Assembly: GCA_014138725.1 (NCBI GenBank)
Contig: JACJID010000001.1
Span: 124,001 to 188,000 of the forward strand
Direction of reading: 5' to 3'
DNA length: 64,000 nucleotides
DNA from: Kutzneria viridogrisea
GTDB taxonomy: Bacteria; Actinomycetota; Actinomycetes; Mycobacteriales; Pseudonocardiaceae
A model generated the notes under the pieces. That model had not been told where the DNA came from. It did no database searches and saw only the letters and a list, made by a program, of their open reading frames with translations. Position 1 is the first letter of the stretch, and every line of letters begins with the position of its first letter. Positions 39,770 through 49,018 of this stretch are shown in pieces. The translations under genes and the position numbers were made by a program.

Positions 39770-42700
39770 GTACAGGCAACGAGGCCGTGCTGGAGGACCT
39801 GCTCGCCGCGGTCCGCGCCCAGCCGGGGGTGACCGAGGCGGCGGCGGTGGTGCGGCGTGAGGCGCGCGCCGAGCGGACGCGGGTCGCGAAGCGGGCCGAG
39901 GAGGCTGCCCCGCGGCGCACGAACGACCACGAGGGGCTGCCGCTGGCGGAGGCGTTCGGCGGGGAGTACGTGCCGCGTGCCGGGGATCCGGCCACGTTGC
40001 AGGAAGCGCTGAAGCTCGCGGCGGAGTTGGCCCCGGACAAGGGGATCACCTACGTCACGGCGAGCGGGGACGAGGAGTTCCAGAGCTACCCGCGGTTGCT
40101 GGCCGAGGCGCAGCGGGCGTTGACGGGCCTGCGCGGGCTCGGGCTGCGGCCGGGTGACCCGGTGCTGTTCCAGTTCGCGGACAACAGGAACTTCCTCGTC
40201 GCGTTCTGGGCCTGCGTGCTGGGCGGCTACCTGCCGACCCCGGTGGGCACCCCGCTGGGCTTCGACCGGGACAACGCCGTCACGCGCAAGCTGTTCAACT
40301 CCTGGGAGTTGCTGGACCGCCCGCTGATCCTCACCGACCAGCGGCTGCTGGCCGCCGCGCGCGGCCTGTCGGTGCTGTGGGACGTCGAGGACCTGCGCAT
40401 CGAGGCCCTGGAGCCGCTGCTGGCCGAGTCCGAGTCCACCGACTGGTTCCCGGCCACCCCGGACGACCCGGCCCTGCACCTGCTCACCTCGGGCAGCACC
40501 GGCATCCCCAAGTGCGTGCGGCACGCGCACCGCAGCATCGTGGCCCGCAGCGTGGGCCACGCCATCGCCAACGGGTTCACCAGCCAGGACGTGTCCCTGA
40601 ACTGGATGCCGCTGGACCACGTCGGCGGCATCGTGATGTACAACGTGTTCTCGGTGGTGCTACGCCGCCAGCACGTCAACGCCGAGATCGAGGCCTTCCT
40701 GGCCGACCCGATGATCTGGATGGACTGGGTGCACCGGTTCCGGGTCACCGACACCTGGGCGCCCAACTTCGCCTTCTCCCTGTTCAACGAGCACGCCGAC
40801 AAGGCAGCCGACCGCACCTGGGACCTGAGCTGCCTGCGGTACATCCTCAACGGCGGCGAGGCGGTGGTCAGCCGGACCGCCCAGCGCTTCGGCCAGGTCC
40901 TGCGCGAGCACGGGCTGCCCGCGGACGCGATGCGGCCCGCCTACGGCATGTCGGAGACCTCCTCGGGCATCGTGTCCTCCGCACTGTCCTCTGTGGACGA
41001 CACGGCGGGCACGCTGTGCTTCGCCCAGGACTCGATGTCGGGGCGGCTGCGCGAGGCCGAGCGCGGCGGCCAGGACTCGGTGACCTTCACCGAGGTCGGC
41101 GGCCCGCAACCGGGCGTGCGGCTGCGCATCGTGGACCACGAGGACCGGGTGCTGCCCGAGGACCACATCGGGCGGTTGCAGGTGACCGGTCCGACGATCA
41201 TGACCGGGTACCACCGCAACGAGGCCGCCAACGCGGCGGCGTTCACCGCGGACGGCTGGTTCACCACCGGGGACCTGGCCTTCCTGCACAACGGCCGGCT
41301 GACGATCACCGGCCGGGAGAACGACCTGATCATCATCCAGGGCGCGAACTTCCTCAGCTACGACATCGAGTCCATCGTGGAGCAGGTGCCGGGCACGGAG
41401 GTCACCTTCGTGGCGGCCTGCGCCTACGCCGAGTCCGAGGGGGACACCGACAAGCTGGTGGTCTTCTTCGTGCCCAGCTCGGAGTTCGCCGCCGACCAGC
41501 GGGCCACCGTCGCGGAGATCAAGGCCCGGCTGTCGCGGGAGATCGGCCTCCAGCCGCACCACGCCATCCCGGTGCCGCGCGAGGTGTTCCCGAAGACCGC
41601 CAGCGGCAAGATCCAGCGCTCTCAGCTGGTCAAGGACCTGCGCAACGGCGCGTTCGACGAGGTGCTGCGCGAGATCGAGGGTGCGCCGGAGCCGGAGGGC
41701 GCGCTGCCGAACTGGTTCTTCGACAGGGCCTGGTTGCCCGCCGAGCAGGAGGCGCGGGCCGAGCTGCCCACCGGGCCCTGGCTGCTGCTGGCGCCCGACG
41801 GTGCGCAGGTCCCCGCCGAGGACAACGTGATCGTCGTGCGGCAGCACGAGTTCGACGGGGACTACCTGACGCTGGTCGAGCGGCACAAGCCCAGCGTGGT
41901 GCTGCACGGTTTCGGCCTGGCGCGCGGCGAGGGGCCCGTGGCCGACCAGCTGCACACGGGCGTCTACTCGGTGCGTGGCGCACTGCAAGCGCTTGCGGGC
42001 AGCCAGGTGCAGCTGCTCGTGCTGACCCAGGGCGGCTCCTGGGCGCGCGAAGGGGACCGCGTCGACGTGGCCAAGGCCGCGCTGCCGGGCCTGATCCGCA
42101 CTGCCGCCGCCGAACGGGTGCTGCCGGTGGTGCGCCAGATCGACGTGGACGGCGGTGACCTGCTGGCGGTGGTCCGCGCGGAACTGGCCGCACGCGGGCA
42201 GAACGACCTGGTGTCCTATCGGGACGGTCAGCGGCTCGTGCCGAGGCTGCGGCCGGTGGCCGTGGGCGACGACCTGCCGCCGAACGTGCGGGTCGGTGGC
42301 CTGTACCTGCTGACCGGCGGCCTGGGCGGCATCGGCTACGAGGTGGCGCAGTACCTGCTCGCCGCCTACCAGGCCAAGTTGCTGCTCGTGGGCCGCTCCG
42401 AGGTCGGCCCGGAGGACGAGCGGCTGGCGGACCTCCAGGCGCTGGGCGAGGTCGAGTACCGGTCGCTGGACGTGGCCGACTCGGCGGCGCTGGCGGCCGC
42501 GGTGACCGAGGCGGAGCGGGCACACGGGCCACTGACCGGAGTGCTGCACCTGGCCAGCGCGGACGTGTCCGGCCAGTGGAGCGAGCTGGAGCAGCACACC
42601 GTCGCCCGCGAACCGCTGAGCGCGTTCAGCGGGATCTACCAGGCCAAGGTGTTCGGCACGCTGGCGCTGGCCGAGCTGCTGGAGGACCGGCCCGAGGCCG

Positions 42701-43470
42701 TGCTGGTGCTGTTCTCCTCGGTGAACGGGGATTTCGGCGGCAGCTCCTTCGGCGCCTACTCCTCGGCCAACAGCTTCCTCAACGGGTTCGCCGACCACTG
42801 GGGCCGCGAGCGCGGGCGCCCGGTGCGCTGCCTGGCCTGGAGCATGTGGGCCGGGGTCGGCATGAACCAGGGCAGCCCGACCGCTGCCGCCGCCTCACGC
42901 GGGTTCCGCGCGATCACCGACGAGCAGGGCCTGGAGTCGCTGCTGTTCGCGCTGGCCACCGAGCACGTGCACCTGCTGATCGGGCTGGACGGCCGCAACG
43001 AGCACATCGTGCGCGAGCTGGCGCCCGAGCAGTTGCGCAACAGCGAGATCGTGCTCGCCCACACCGGGCCGGAGATCGACCCCGCCGCACTGTCCGAAGT
43101 GGTCCGTCGCAGCCCGCTGCCCGTGCGGATCCTTGCCGTGCGGGAGATCCCGCGCGATGCCGAGGGCGGCGTGGACCAGGCGCGGCTGCTCGCCGCGGCG
43201 GCGGTGGACCGGCCCAGCGGCGGTCACCGGCACGTGGAACCGGCCACCGAGCTGGAGCGCAAGCTCGCCGAGCTGTGGGCGGAAGTGCTGGGCCAGCAGC
43301 GGATCGGCCGCGAGGACCGGTTCTTCGACCTGGGCGGCAGCTCGCTGCGGGCGGCCCAGTTGATCGCCAGGACCAACAGCGCGCTGGGCACCAGGTTGCT
43401 GGTGCACCAGCTCTACGAGCACCCCACCATCGGCGAGCTCGCCCCGGTGCTCGCCAAGGAACTGAACTAG
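39766..43470 (+). CDS. adenylation-ketoreductase-carrier protein (acyl-activating loading enzyme)
   Basis: 1234 aa. An N-terminal linker is followed by an acyl-activating A domain (about 65-620) with LTSGSTGIPKC, AYGMSETSSG, FTTGDLAF and the A10 lysine in TASGKIQRSQ; it is of the fatty/aryl acid-CoA ligase branch, not the amino acid branch. Next is a PKS-type ketoreductase (about 650-1110) with the structural subdomain, the NADP motif TGGLGGIG, SSVNGDFGG and the catalytic Tyr in AYSSANSF. A T domain (GGSSL, about 1160-1225) ends the protein. It should load a keto acid or fatty acid and reduce a keto group while bound, giving a hydroxyacyl starter. No C domain is present, so how the acyl group reaches the peptide is unclear. 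ATG 39766 with GGAGG upstream. Confidence 0.85.
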   Translation: MSTGNEAVLEDLLAAVRAQPGVTEAAAVVRREARAERTRVAKRAEEAAPRRTNDHEGLPLAEAFGGEYVPRAGDPATLQEALKLAAELAPDKGITYVTASGDEEFQSYPRLLAEAQRALTGLRGLGLRPGDPVLFQFADNRNFLVAFWACVLGGYLPTPVGTPLGFDRDNAVTRKLFNSWELLDRPLILTDQRLLAAARGLSVLWDVEDLRIEALEPLLAESESTDWFPATPDDPALHLLTSGSTGIPKCVRHAHRSIVARSVGHAIANGFTSQDVSLNWMPLDHVGGIVMYNVFSVVLRRQHVNAEIEAFLADPMIWMDWVHRFRVTDTWAPNFAFSLFNEHADKAADRTWDLSCLRYILNGGEAVVSRTAQRFGQVLREHGLPADAMRPAYGMSETSSGIVSSALSSVDDTAGTLCFAQDSMSGRLREAERGGQDSVTFTEVGGPQPGVRLRIVDHEDRVLPEDHIGRLQVTGPTIMTGYHRNEAANAAAFTADGWFTTGDLAFLHNGRLTITGRENDLIIIQGANFLSYDIESIVEQVPGTEVTFVAACAYAESEGDTDKLVVFFVPSSEFAADQRATVAEIKARLSREIGLQPHHAIPVPREVFPKTASGKIQRSQLVKDLRNGAFDEVLREIEGAPEPEGALPNWFFDRAWLPAEQEARAELPTGPWLLLAPDGAQVPAEDNVIVVRQHEFDGDYLTLVERHKPSVVLHGFGLARGEGPVADQLHTGVYSVRGALQALAGSQVQLLVLTQGGSWAREGDRVDVAKAALPGLIRTAAAERVLPVVRQIDVDGGDLLAVVRAELAARGQNDLVSYRDGQRLVPRLRPVAVGDDLPPNVRVGGLYLLTGGLGGIGYEVAQYLLAAYQAKLLLVGRSEVGPEDERLADLQALGEVEYRSLDVADSAALAAAVTEAERAHGPLTGVLHLASADVSGQWSELEQHTVAREPLSAFSGIYQAKVFGTLALAELLEDRPEAVLVLFSSVNGDFGGSSFGAYSSANSFLNGFADHWGRERGRPVRCLAWSMWAGVGMNQGSPTAAAASRGFRAITDEQGLESLLFALATEHVHLLIGLDGRNEHIVRELAPEQLRNSEIVLAHTGPEIDPAALSEVVRRSPLPVRILAVREIPRDAEGGVDQARLLAAAAVDRPSGGHRHVEPATELERKLAELWAEVLGQQRIGREDRFFDLGGSSLRAAQLIARTNSALGTRLLVHQLYEHPTIGELAPVLAKELN

Positions 43471-43485
43471 CCCGAGAGGTGTGAC

Positions 43486-43704
43486 ATGACCAACCCCTTC
43501 GAGAACAACGACGGCCGCTACCTGGTGCTGGTCAACGAGGAGGGTCAGCACTCCCTGTGGCCGTCCTTCGTGGACGTGCCCGCGGGCTGGACCCAGGTGC
43601 ACGGCGAGGAGTCCCGGCAGTCCTGCCTGGACTACATCGAGCAGAACTGGACCGACATGCGGCCCAAGAGCCTGATCGAGCAGATGGACGCCGCCTCGGC
43701 CTGA
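43486..43704 (+). CDS. MbtH-like protein
   Basis: 72 aa, a complete MbtH-family protein. These small proteins bind A domains and help them fold or work. Signature residues are all there: [12 protein letters not shown] with W25, VPAGW with W35 and the segment ENW equivalent [11 protein letters not shown] with W55. The ATG has GAGAGG upstream and the gene follows the A-KR-T gene by 15 nt. It sits just before the free-standing A-T-TE gene, which it may serve, as well as the large NRPSs. Confidence 0.97.
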   Translation: MTNPFENNDGRYLVLVNEEGQHSLWPSFVDVPAGWTQVHGEESRQSCLDYIEQNWTDMRPKSLIEQMDAASA

Positions 43705-43785
43705 CGAGGCCACCCCGAACGACCCGAGCTGAGCGAAGAACCGTTGCCAGCACACCGATCTCAGAAGTGAACAGGAGCGACCCCG

Positions 43786-46700
43786 ATGGCTACCGGCCAT
43801 GAGTTCTGGCAGGGCGTGCTCGCCGCTGGCGGGTACACCGCCGTGCCGAGGTGGGTGCTGGGCGATCCCGCCGTCGGGGTTGCCCAGCACGAGGAGAAGC
43901 TGTCCGAGCAGCTGTTGACCGCGCTGCGCGAGCGGACCTCGCTGAGCACGGCCCTGCTCTCGGCGCACGTCAAGGTGGTCGCCGCGCTGTCCGGTGAGCG
44001 GGAGGTCGTCACCGGCTACCGACCCGAGCAGGGCAGGCAGGCGCTGCCGTTCCGCGTCAGCACCGAGGTGCGGGGCTGGGGCGAGCTGCTGGCGCAGGTG
44101 CACGGGGTCGAGCAGGACGTGGTGCGGCACAAGGACTTCCCGATCGCGGCGAGCGGCCCGCTGTTCGAGACCGAGCTGGACCTCGCCGGTGGCGAGCCGG
44201 CCGGGCACACCGTGTTCGCGGTCGGCCTGCGCGAGGACGTGCTGGTGCTGCGCTACCGCACCGAGGCGCTGGACGCCGCCGCGGCGGAGCGGGTCGCGGG
44301 CTACCACGTGTCGGCCCTGGCGGCGCTGGTCGCCGGGGACTGGGAGGGTTCGCTGCTGTCCGAGCGGGAACTGGACTTCCAGCTCAACGGGCTGGCCGGT
44401 CCGCGCCGCGAGCTGCCGGACGCCCGCTTCCACGAGCTGTTCGAGCAGCGGGTCCGCGAGCACCCGGACACCGTGGCCGCCGTGCACGGGGACACCGAGT
44501 GGACCTACGCCGAGCTGAACCGCCGCGCCAACCGGATCGGTCGGGTGCTGCTGGCGCGCGGGCTGGCCCGCGAGGACGTGGTCGCGGTGGTGACCGAGCG
44601 CAACCTGGACTGGATGGCCTCGGTCCTGGCGATCTTCAAGGCCGGTGGCGCCTACCTGCCCATCGAGCCGCACTTCCCCGGCGACCGGATCGCGACCACG
44701 CTCAACCGCGCCGGGTGCAAGCTGATCCTCACCGAGCGCGGCAGTACGTCCACTTTGGACCAGGCGCTGAACTCCCTGCCCGGGGCCCAGGTCGTGTTCC
44801 TGGACGCGGCCTACGCCGAGCAGCACCCCGACGGTGACCTCGGCCTCGCGGTGACCGAGGACCAGCTCGCCTACATCTACTTCACCTCCGGCTCCACCGG
44901 CGAGCCCAAGGGCGCCATGTGCGAGCAGGCGGGCATGCTCAACCACCTGTACGCCAAGATCGACGACCTGGGCGTGGCACCGGGCACGGTGGTGGCGCAG
45001 ACCGCCCCGCAGTGCTTCGACATCTCCCTGTGGCAGCTGGTGTCCGCCCTGCTGGTCGGCGGTCGCACGCTGATCGTGGAGCAGGAGGTGATCCTGGACG
45101 TCGCGCGGTTCGTGGACCGGATCGCCGGCGGCGGGGTGCACGTCCTCCAGGTGGTCCCCTCGTACCTGGAGGTCGTGCTCTCCTACCTGGAGGAGCACTC
45201 CCGCGAGCTGCCCGCGCTGCGCTGCGTGTCGGTGACCGGGGAGGCGCTGAAGAAGGAGCTGACCCAGCGCTGGTTCTCGATGACCAGCGGCATCAAGCTG
45301 GCCAACGCCTACGGGCTGACCGAGACCTCGGACGACACCAACCACGAGGTGATGGACCGGGTGCCCGAGCGGGAGCGCGTGCCGCTGGGCCCGGCGGTCA
45401 ACAACGTGCACGTGTACGTGGTGGACGAGCGGCTCAACCCGGTGCCGCTGGGCGCCCCCGGCGAGATCGTGTTCTCCGGGGTCTGCGTGGGCCGGGGCTA
45501 CGTCAACGACCCGGAGCGGACGAAGGCGGCCTTCCTGGCCGACCCGCACAAGCCGGGGGAGCGGCTCTACCGCAGCGGGGACCACGGCCGCTGGCTGCCC
45601 GAGGGCAAGCTGGAGTTCCTGGGCCGCCGCGACAGCCAGGTGAAGATCCGCGGCTTCCGCATCGAGATCGGCGAGATCGAGAACAAGCTGCTGCTGGTGC
45701 CCGGGGTCCGCGACGGGGCGGTGGTCGTGGCCGAGCGGGCCGACCACAGCAAGCACCTGGTGGCCTTCTACGCGGGCCCGCAGGAGATCCCGGTGGAGCT
45801 GCTGCGCACGCGACTGGGCGAGTCCCTGCCGGAGTACATGGTGCCCACGGCCTTCCACCACCGCGAGGCCCTGCCGCTGACGGCCAACAGCAAGATCGAC
45901 AAGAAGGCGCTGACCAGGCTGGCCGGTGAGCTGGCCGAGGTCGAGGGCGAGTACCTGGCCCCGAGCACGCCCACCGAGCAGCGGCTGGCCGCGGCCTGGT
46001 CCAAGGTGCTTGGCGTGCCCGCCGAGCAGATCGGCCGCGCCGACCACTTCTTCGACCGCGGCGGCACCTCCCTGTCGGCGGTCAAGCTGGCCATCGCGCT
46101 GGAGCGGGCCGTCTCGCTCAAGGACATCACCCGCCAGCCGGTGCTGGCCGACCTGGCCGCCCTGCTGGATGGCATCGCCCGCGAACAGGGCGGGCTGCTG
46201 CAACAACTGTCCGAATCGGACGGTGCGGCGGGCACGCTGGTGTGCTTCCCCTACGCGGGCGGCAACGCGGTGAACTTCCAGCCGCTGGCCAAGGCCCTGC
46301 AGGGCAGCGGTCTTGGCGTGTACGCGGTGGAGCTGCCCGGGCACGACCTGGCCGCCGAGCGCGAGCCCTTCGCGCCGATGAGCCAGGTGGTGGACCAGGT
46401 GGTCGGCGAGATCACCCAGCGCGGGCTGCGCGACCTGGTGCTGTGGGGTCACTCCTCGGGCACCGCGTTCGCCCTGCACACCGCCCGCGAGCTGGAGCGG
46501 CGCGGGGTCACCGTGCGCGGCGTGCTGCTGGGCGCGCAGCTGCTCGGCGAGGCCGCCCAGCGCCGTGCCACGGTGGCCGAGCTGACCGCCCGCACCGACG
46601 CGGAGATCGCCGCCCGGCTCAGTTCCGACAGCGCCTACACCGAGCTCGGTGAGCTGGACAGTCAGCGCGCCGAGCACGTGGGCGCCGCCTACCGGCACGA

Positions 46701-46971
46701 CTGCGTGACGGCGCACCGCTACTTCGCCGAGGCCATCGACACCCCGCCGGCCAAGCTGGCGGCCCCGGTGACCGCCGTGCTCGCCGCCGACGACCCGGCC
46801 ACCGAGGGCTTCGCCGAGCGGCACGCCGACTGGCGGCTGTTCGCCGACCGCGTGGCGCTGCACGAGCTGCCCGAGGGCGGTCACTACTTCCTGCGCACCC
46901 GGCCCGAGGCAGCGGCCGATGCCGTGCTGCGCGCGGCGGAGCTGCTCACGTCCAACAGAAAGGCTCAGTGA
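43786..46971 (+). CDS. free-standing C-remnant/A-T-TE protein, proposed trans-loading diaminopropionate enzyme
   Basis: 1061 aa. Residues 1-190 resemble only the C-terminal half of a condensation domain, with no HHxxxDG. The A domain (about 205-720) is intact: FTSGSTGEPKG, NAYGLTETSDD, YRSGDHGRW, TANSKIDKK. The hand-read code is D-I-W-Q-S-T-A-D-D-K, closest to the Dab/Dap-type DIWELTADDK. A T domain follows (GGTSL, about 765), then a type II-like thioesterase (about 805-1061) with CFPYAGG, GHSSG and GGHYFL. Immediately downstream genes make 2,3-diaminopropionate, which supports Dap as substrate. I infer that it charges the A-less modules in the big NRPS, with the fused TE acting as acyltransferase or editor. 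A role in activating a separate precursor is the alternative. ATG with AGGAG upstream. Confidence 0.87.
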   Translation: MATGHEFWQGVLAAGGYTAVPRWVLGDPAVGVAQHEEKLSEQLLTALRERTSLSTALLSAHVKVVAALSGEREVVTGYRPEQGRQALPFRVSTEVRGWGELLAQVHGVEQDVVRHKDFPIAASGPLFETELDLAGGEPAGHTVFAVGLREDVLVLRYRTEALDAAAAERVAGYHVSALAALVAGDWEGSLLSERELDFQLNGLAGPRRELPDARFHELFEQRVREHPDTVAAVHGDTEWTYAELNRRANRIGRVLLARGLAREDVVAVVTERNLDWMASVLAIFKAGGAYLPIEPHFPGDRIATTLNRAGCKLILTERGSTSTLDQALNSLPGAQVVFLDAAYAEQHPDGDLGLAVTEDQLAYIYFTSGSTGEPKGAMCEQAGMLNHLYAKIDDLGVAPGTVVAQTAPQCFDISLWQLVSALLVGGRTLIVEQEVILDVARFVDRIAGGGVHVLQVVPSYLEVVLSYLEEHSRELPALRCVSVTGEALKKELTQRWFSMTSGIKLANAYGLTETSDDTNHEVMDRVPERERVPLGPAVNNVHVYVVDERLNPVPLGAPGEIVFSGVCVGRGYVNDPERTKAAFLADPHKPGERLYRSGDHGRWLPEGKLEFLGRRDSQVKIRGFRIEIGEIENKLLLVPGVRDGAVVVAERADHSKHLVAFYAGPQEIPVELLRTRLGESLPEYMVPTAFHHREALPLTANSKIDKKALTRLAGELAEVEGEYLAPSTPTEQRLAAAWSKVLGVPAEQIGRADHFFDRGGTSLSAVKLAIALERAVSLKDITRQPVLADLAALLDGIAREQGGLLQQLSESDGAAGTLVCFPYAGGNAVNFQPLAKALQGSGLGVYAVELPGHDLAAEREPFAPMSQVVDQVVGEITQRGLRDLVLWGHSSGTAFALHTARELERRGVTVRGVLLGAQLLGEAAQRRATVAELTARTDAEIAARLSSDSAYTELGELDSQRAEHVGAAYRHDCVTAHRYFAEAIDTPPAKLAAPVTAVLAADDPATEGFAERHADWRLFADRVALHELPEGGHYFLRTRPEAAADAVLRAAELLTSNRKAQ

Positions 46972-46972
46972 G

Positions 46973-47950
46973 ATGTCCACCCAGCTCGATGTGGCGGTGC
47001 GGCCCGGCAGCCCGCCGGTGGTGTCGGCCGAAGGCGAGGCCGCGGCCTGGGCCGAGGCACACCGCGAGGCCCTGCACGCCGTTGTCGCCGAGCACGGTTC
47101 GGTCCTGGTGCGCGGGCTCGGCCTGCGCGACGCGGACCAGGTCGCTGCCCTCTACCAGCGGCTGACCGGTTCGCTGATGGCCGAGAAGGAGGCGTTCGCC
47201 CCGCGCTGGACGTACTCCGAGGGCGTCTACTCCTCCTCGAAGTGGCCGCCGAACCAGCCGATGTGCATGCACCACGAGCTCAGCTACACGCTGGAGTTCC
47301 CGCGCCTGATGCTGTTCGCCTGCCTGACCGCGCCCGCCCAGGGCGGGGCGACCGCGGTGGCCGACGCGCCCACCGTGCTCGACGCGCTGCCCGCCGACCT
47401 GGTGGCCCGCTTCGAGCAGGAGGGCTGGCTGCTCACCCGCAACTACAACGACGAGATCGGGGTGCCCTACGCCGAGGCGTTCGGCACCGAGGACAAGTCC
47501 GTGGTGGAGCAGTACTGCCGGGACAACGCCATCGAGTTCGAGTGGCAGGCCGACGGCGGGCTGCGCACCCGGCAGCGCCGCAGCGCCATCGTTCGCCACC
47601 CGGTGACCGGCCAGCGCTGCTGGTTCAACCAGATCGCGTTCCTCAACGAGTGGACGATGGCCCCCGAGGTGCGCGAGTACCTGGTGGACGTCTACGGGGT
47701 GGAGGCGCTGCCCTTCAACACCCGTTTCGGCAACGGCGACCCGATCGGCGAGGACGTCGTGCAGCTGCTGAACAAGGTCTACGAGGCCAACACCGCGCGG
47801 GAGCCCTGGCAGGCGGGCGACCTGATGCTCGTGGACAACATTCGCACCGCGCACAGCCGGGAGCCCTACGAGGGCGCCCGCGAGGTGCTGGTCGGCATGG
47901 GCGACCCGGTGCGGCTCGCCGACTGCTCGCCGACCGTCAACGCCGGGTGA
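46973..47950 (+). CDS. TauD/SyrP-type Fe(II)/2-oxoglutarate oxygenase
   Basis: 325 aa, starting at ATG 46973 one base after the previous stop, with AGAAAGG upstream. The iron-binding HxE lies in MHHELSY (H100, E102), and the distal His in RTAHSREPYEGAREVLVGM (H294) with the 2-oxoglutarate Arg nearby. The closest known type by eye is SyrP-like beta-hydroxylases, which act on aminoacyl groups bound to carrier domains. Its place between the free-standing A-T-TE gene and the Dap genes suggests it hydroxylates the carrier-bound Dap or another side chain; the substrate is unproven. The frame upstream of 46973 lies in the preceding gene and was not used. Confidence 0.88.
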   Translation: MSTQLDVAVRPGSPPVVSAEGEAAAWAEAHREALHAVVAEHGSVLVRGLGLRDADQVAALYQRLTGSLMAEKEAFAPRWTYSEGVYSSSKWPPNQPMCMHHELSYTLEFPRLMLFACLTAPAQGGATAVADAPTVLDALPADLVARFEQEGWLLTRNYNDEIGVPYAEAFGTEDKSVVEQYCRDNAIEFEWQADGGLRTRQRRSAIVRHPVTGQRCWFNQIAFLNEWTMAPEVREYLVDVYGVEALPFNTRFGNGDPIGEDVVQLLNKVYEANTAREPWQAGDLMLVDNIRTAHSREPYEGAREVLVGMGDPVRLADCSPTVNAG

Positions 47951-47982
47951 CCCCCGCCCCTCCCACCACCACGGAGCACACG

Positions 47983-49008
47983 ATGCCGGACACGCCCACC
48001 TTCGCCGTCATTCCCGGCGGCCAGGTCCAGGACACCTTGCGCGGCAAGGAGAAGCTGGTCGTCGACCTGGTCGCCCGCACCTACCAGGTGCACGGTGCCG
48101 GTGACTCGGTCAACCCGCCCTCCTACTTCCTGCGCTTCCCCGACCGCCCCAGCTCGCGCATCATCGCGCTGCCCGCCTCCATCGGCGGGGACGTCCAGGT
48201 GGACGGGCTGAAGTGGATCTCCAGCTTCCCGGAGAACGTGCAGGCCGGTCTGCCGCGCGCCTCCGCGGTGCTGATCCTCAACGACCCGGCGACCGGCTAC
48301 CCGTTCGCCTGCCTGGAGAGCTCGATCATCAGCGCCTGCCGCACGGCGGCCTCCGCCGCGCTGGCCGCCGACGTGCTCAGCCGCGACCGGGGCCGTCCCG
48401 CCCGCGTGGGCTTCGTCGGCACCGGCCTGATCGCCCGCTACATCCACCAGTTCCTGGCCGGTACCGGCTGGTCCTTCGACCAGTTGGGCGTGTTCGACCT
48501 GTCGGCCGACAGCGCGGCGGGCTTCCGCGGCTACCTGGAGTCGGCCGGGACCACCGGTGAGATCACCGTGCACGACAGCGCGGAGTCGTTGATCCGGGGC
48601 AGCGACCTGGTCGTGTTCGCCACCGTCTCCGGTGAGCCGCACGTGCACGACCCGGCTTGGTTCGAGCACAACCCACTGGTGCTGCACGTGTCCCTGCGCG
48701 ACCTGTCGCCGGAGATCATCCTGGCCTCGACCAACGTGGTCGACGACGTGGAGCACTGCCTGAAGGCCAACACCTCCCCGCACCTGGCCGAGCAGCGGAC
48801 CGGCAACCGGGACTTCCTGGACGGCACCCTGGCCCAGGTCATGTCCGGCGAGGTGACCGTGCCCGCGGACAGGCCGGTGGTCTTCTCCCCGTTCGGCCTT
48901 GGCGTGCTGGACCTGGCCGTGGGCAAGTACGTCTACGACGAGATCACCCGCGACGGTGGGCTGAACGTGGTCGAGGACTTCTTCCACGAACTGCGCCGCT
49001 ACGGCTGA
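47983..49008 (+). CDS. sbnB: SbnB: N-(2-amino-2-carboxyethyl)-L-glutamate dehydrogenase (Dap synthesis)
   Basis: 341 aa of the ornithine cyclodeaminase/mu-crystallin family. SbnB oxidatively cleaves the condensation product of O-phosphoserine and glutamate to L-2,3-diaminopropionate and 2-oxoglutarate with NAD. The Rossmann glycine motif is in VGFVGTGLIARY (about 140-151). The segments SSRIIALPASIGG, GLKWISSFPENV and LESSIISACRTAA are typical of SbnB rather than true ornithine cyclodeaminase. Pairing with SbnA directly downstream makes the assignment firm. The same pair (VioK/VioB) serves viomycin. The ATG was chosen over an earlier open frame because homology begins there and it follows the oxygenase gene by 32 nt. 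Confidence 0.93.
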   Translation: MPDTPTFAVIPGGQVQDTLRGKEKLVVDLVARTYQVHGAGDSVNPPSYFLRFPDRPSSRIIALPASIGGDVQVDGLKWISSFPENVQAGLPRASAVLILNDPATGYPFACLESSIISACRTAASAALAADVLSRDRGRPARVGFVGTGLIARYIHQFLAGTGWSFDQLGVFDLSADSAAGFRGYLESAGTTGEITVHDSAESLIRGSDLVVFATVSGEPHVHDPAWFEHNPLVLHVSLRDLSPEIILASTNVVDDVEHCLKANTSPHLAEQRTGNRDFLDGTLAQVMSGEVTVPADRPVVFSPFGLGVLDLAVGKYVYDEITRDGGLNVVEDFFHELRRYG

Positions 49009-49018
49009 GGGGGCACGC

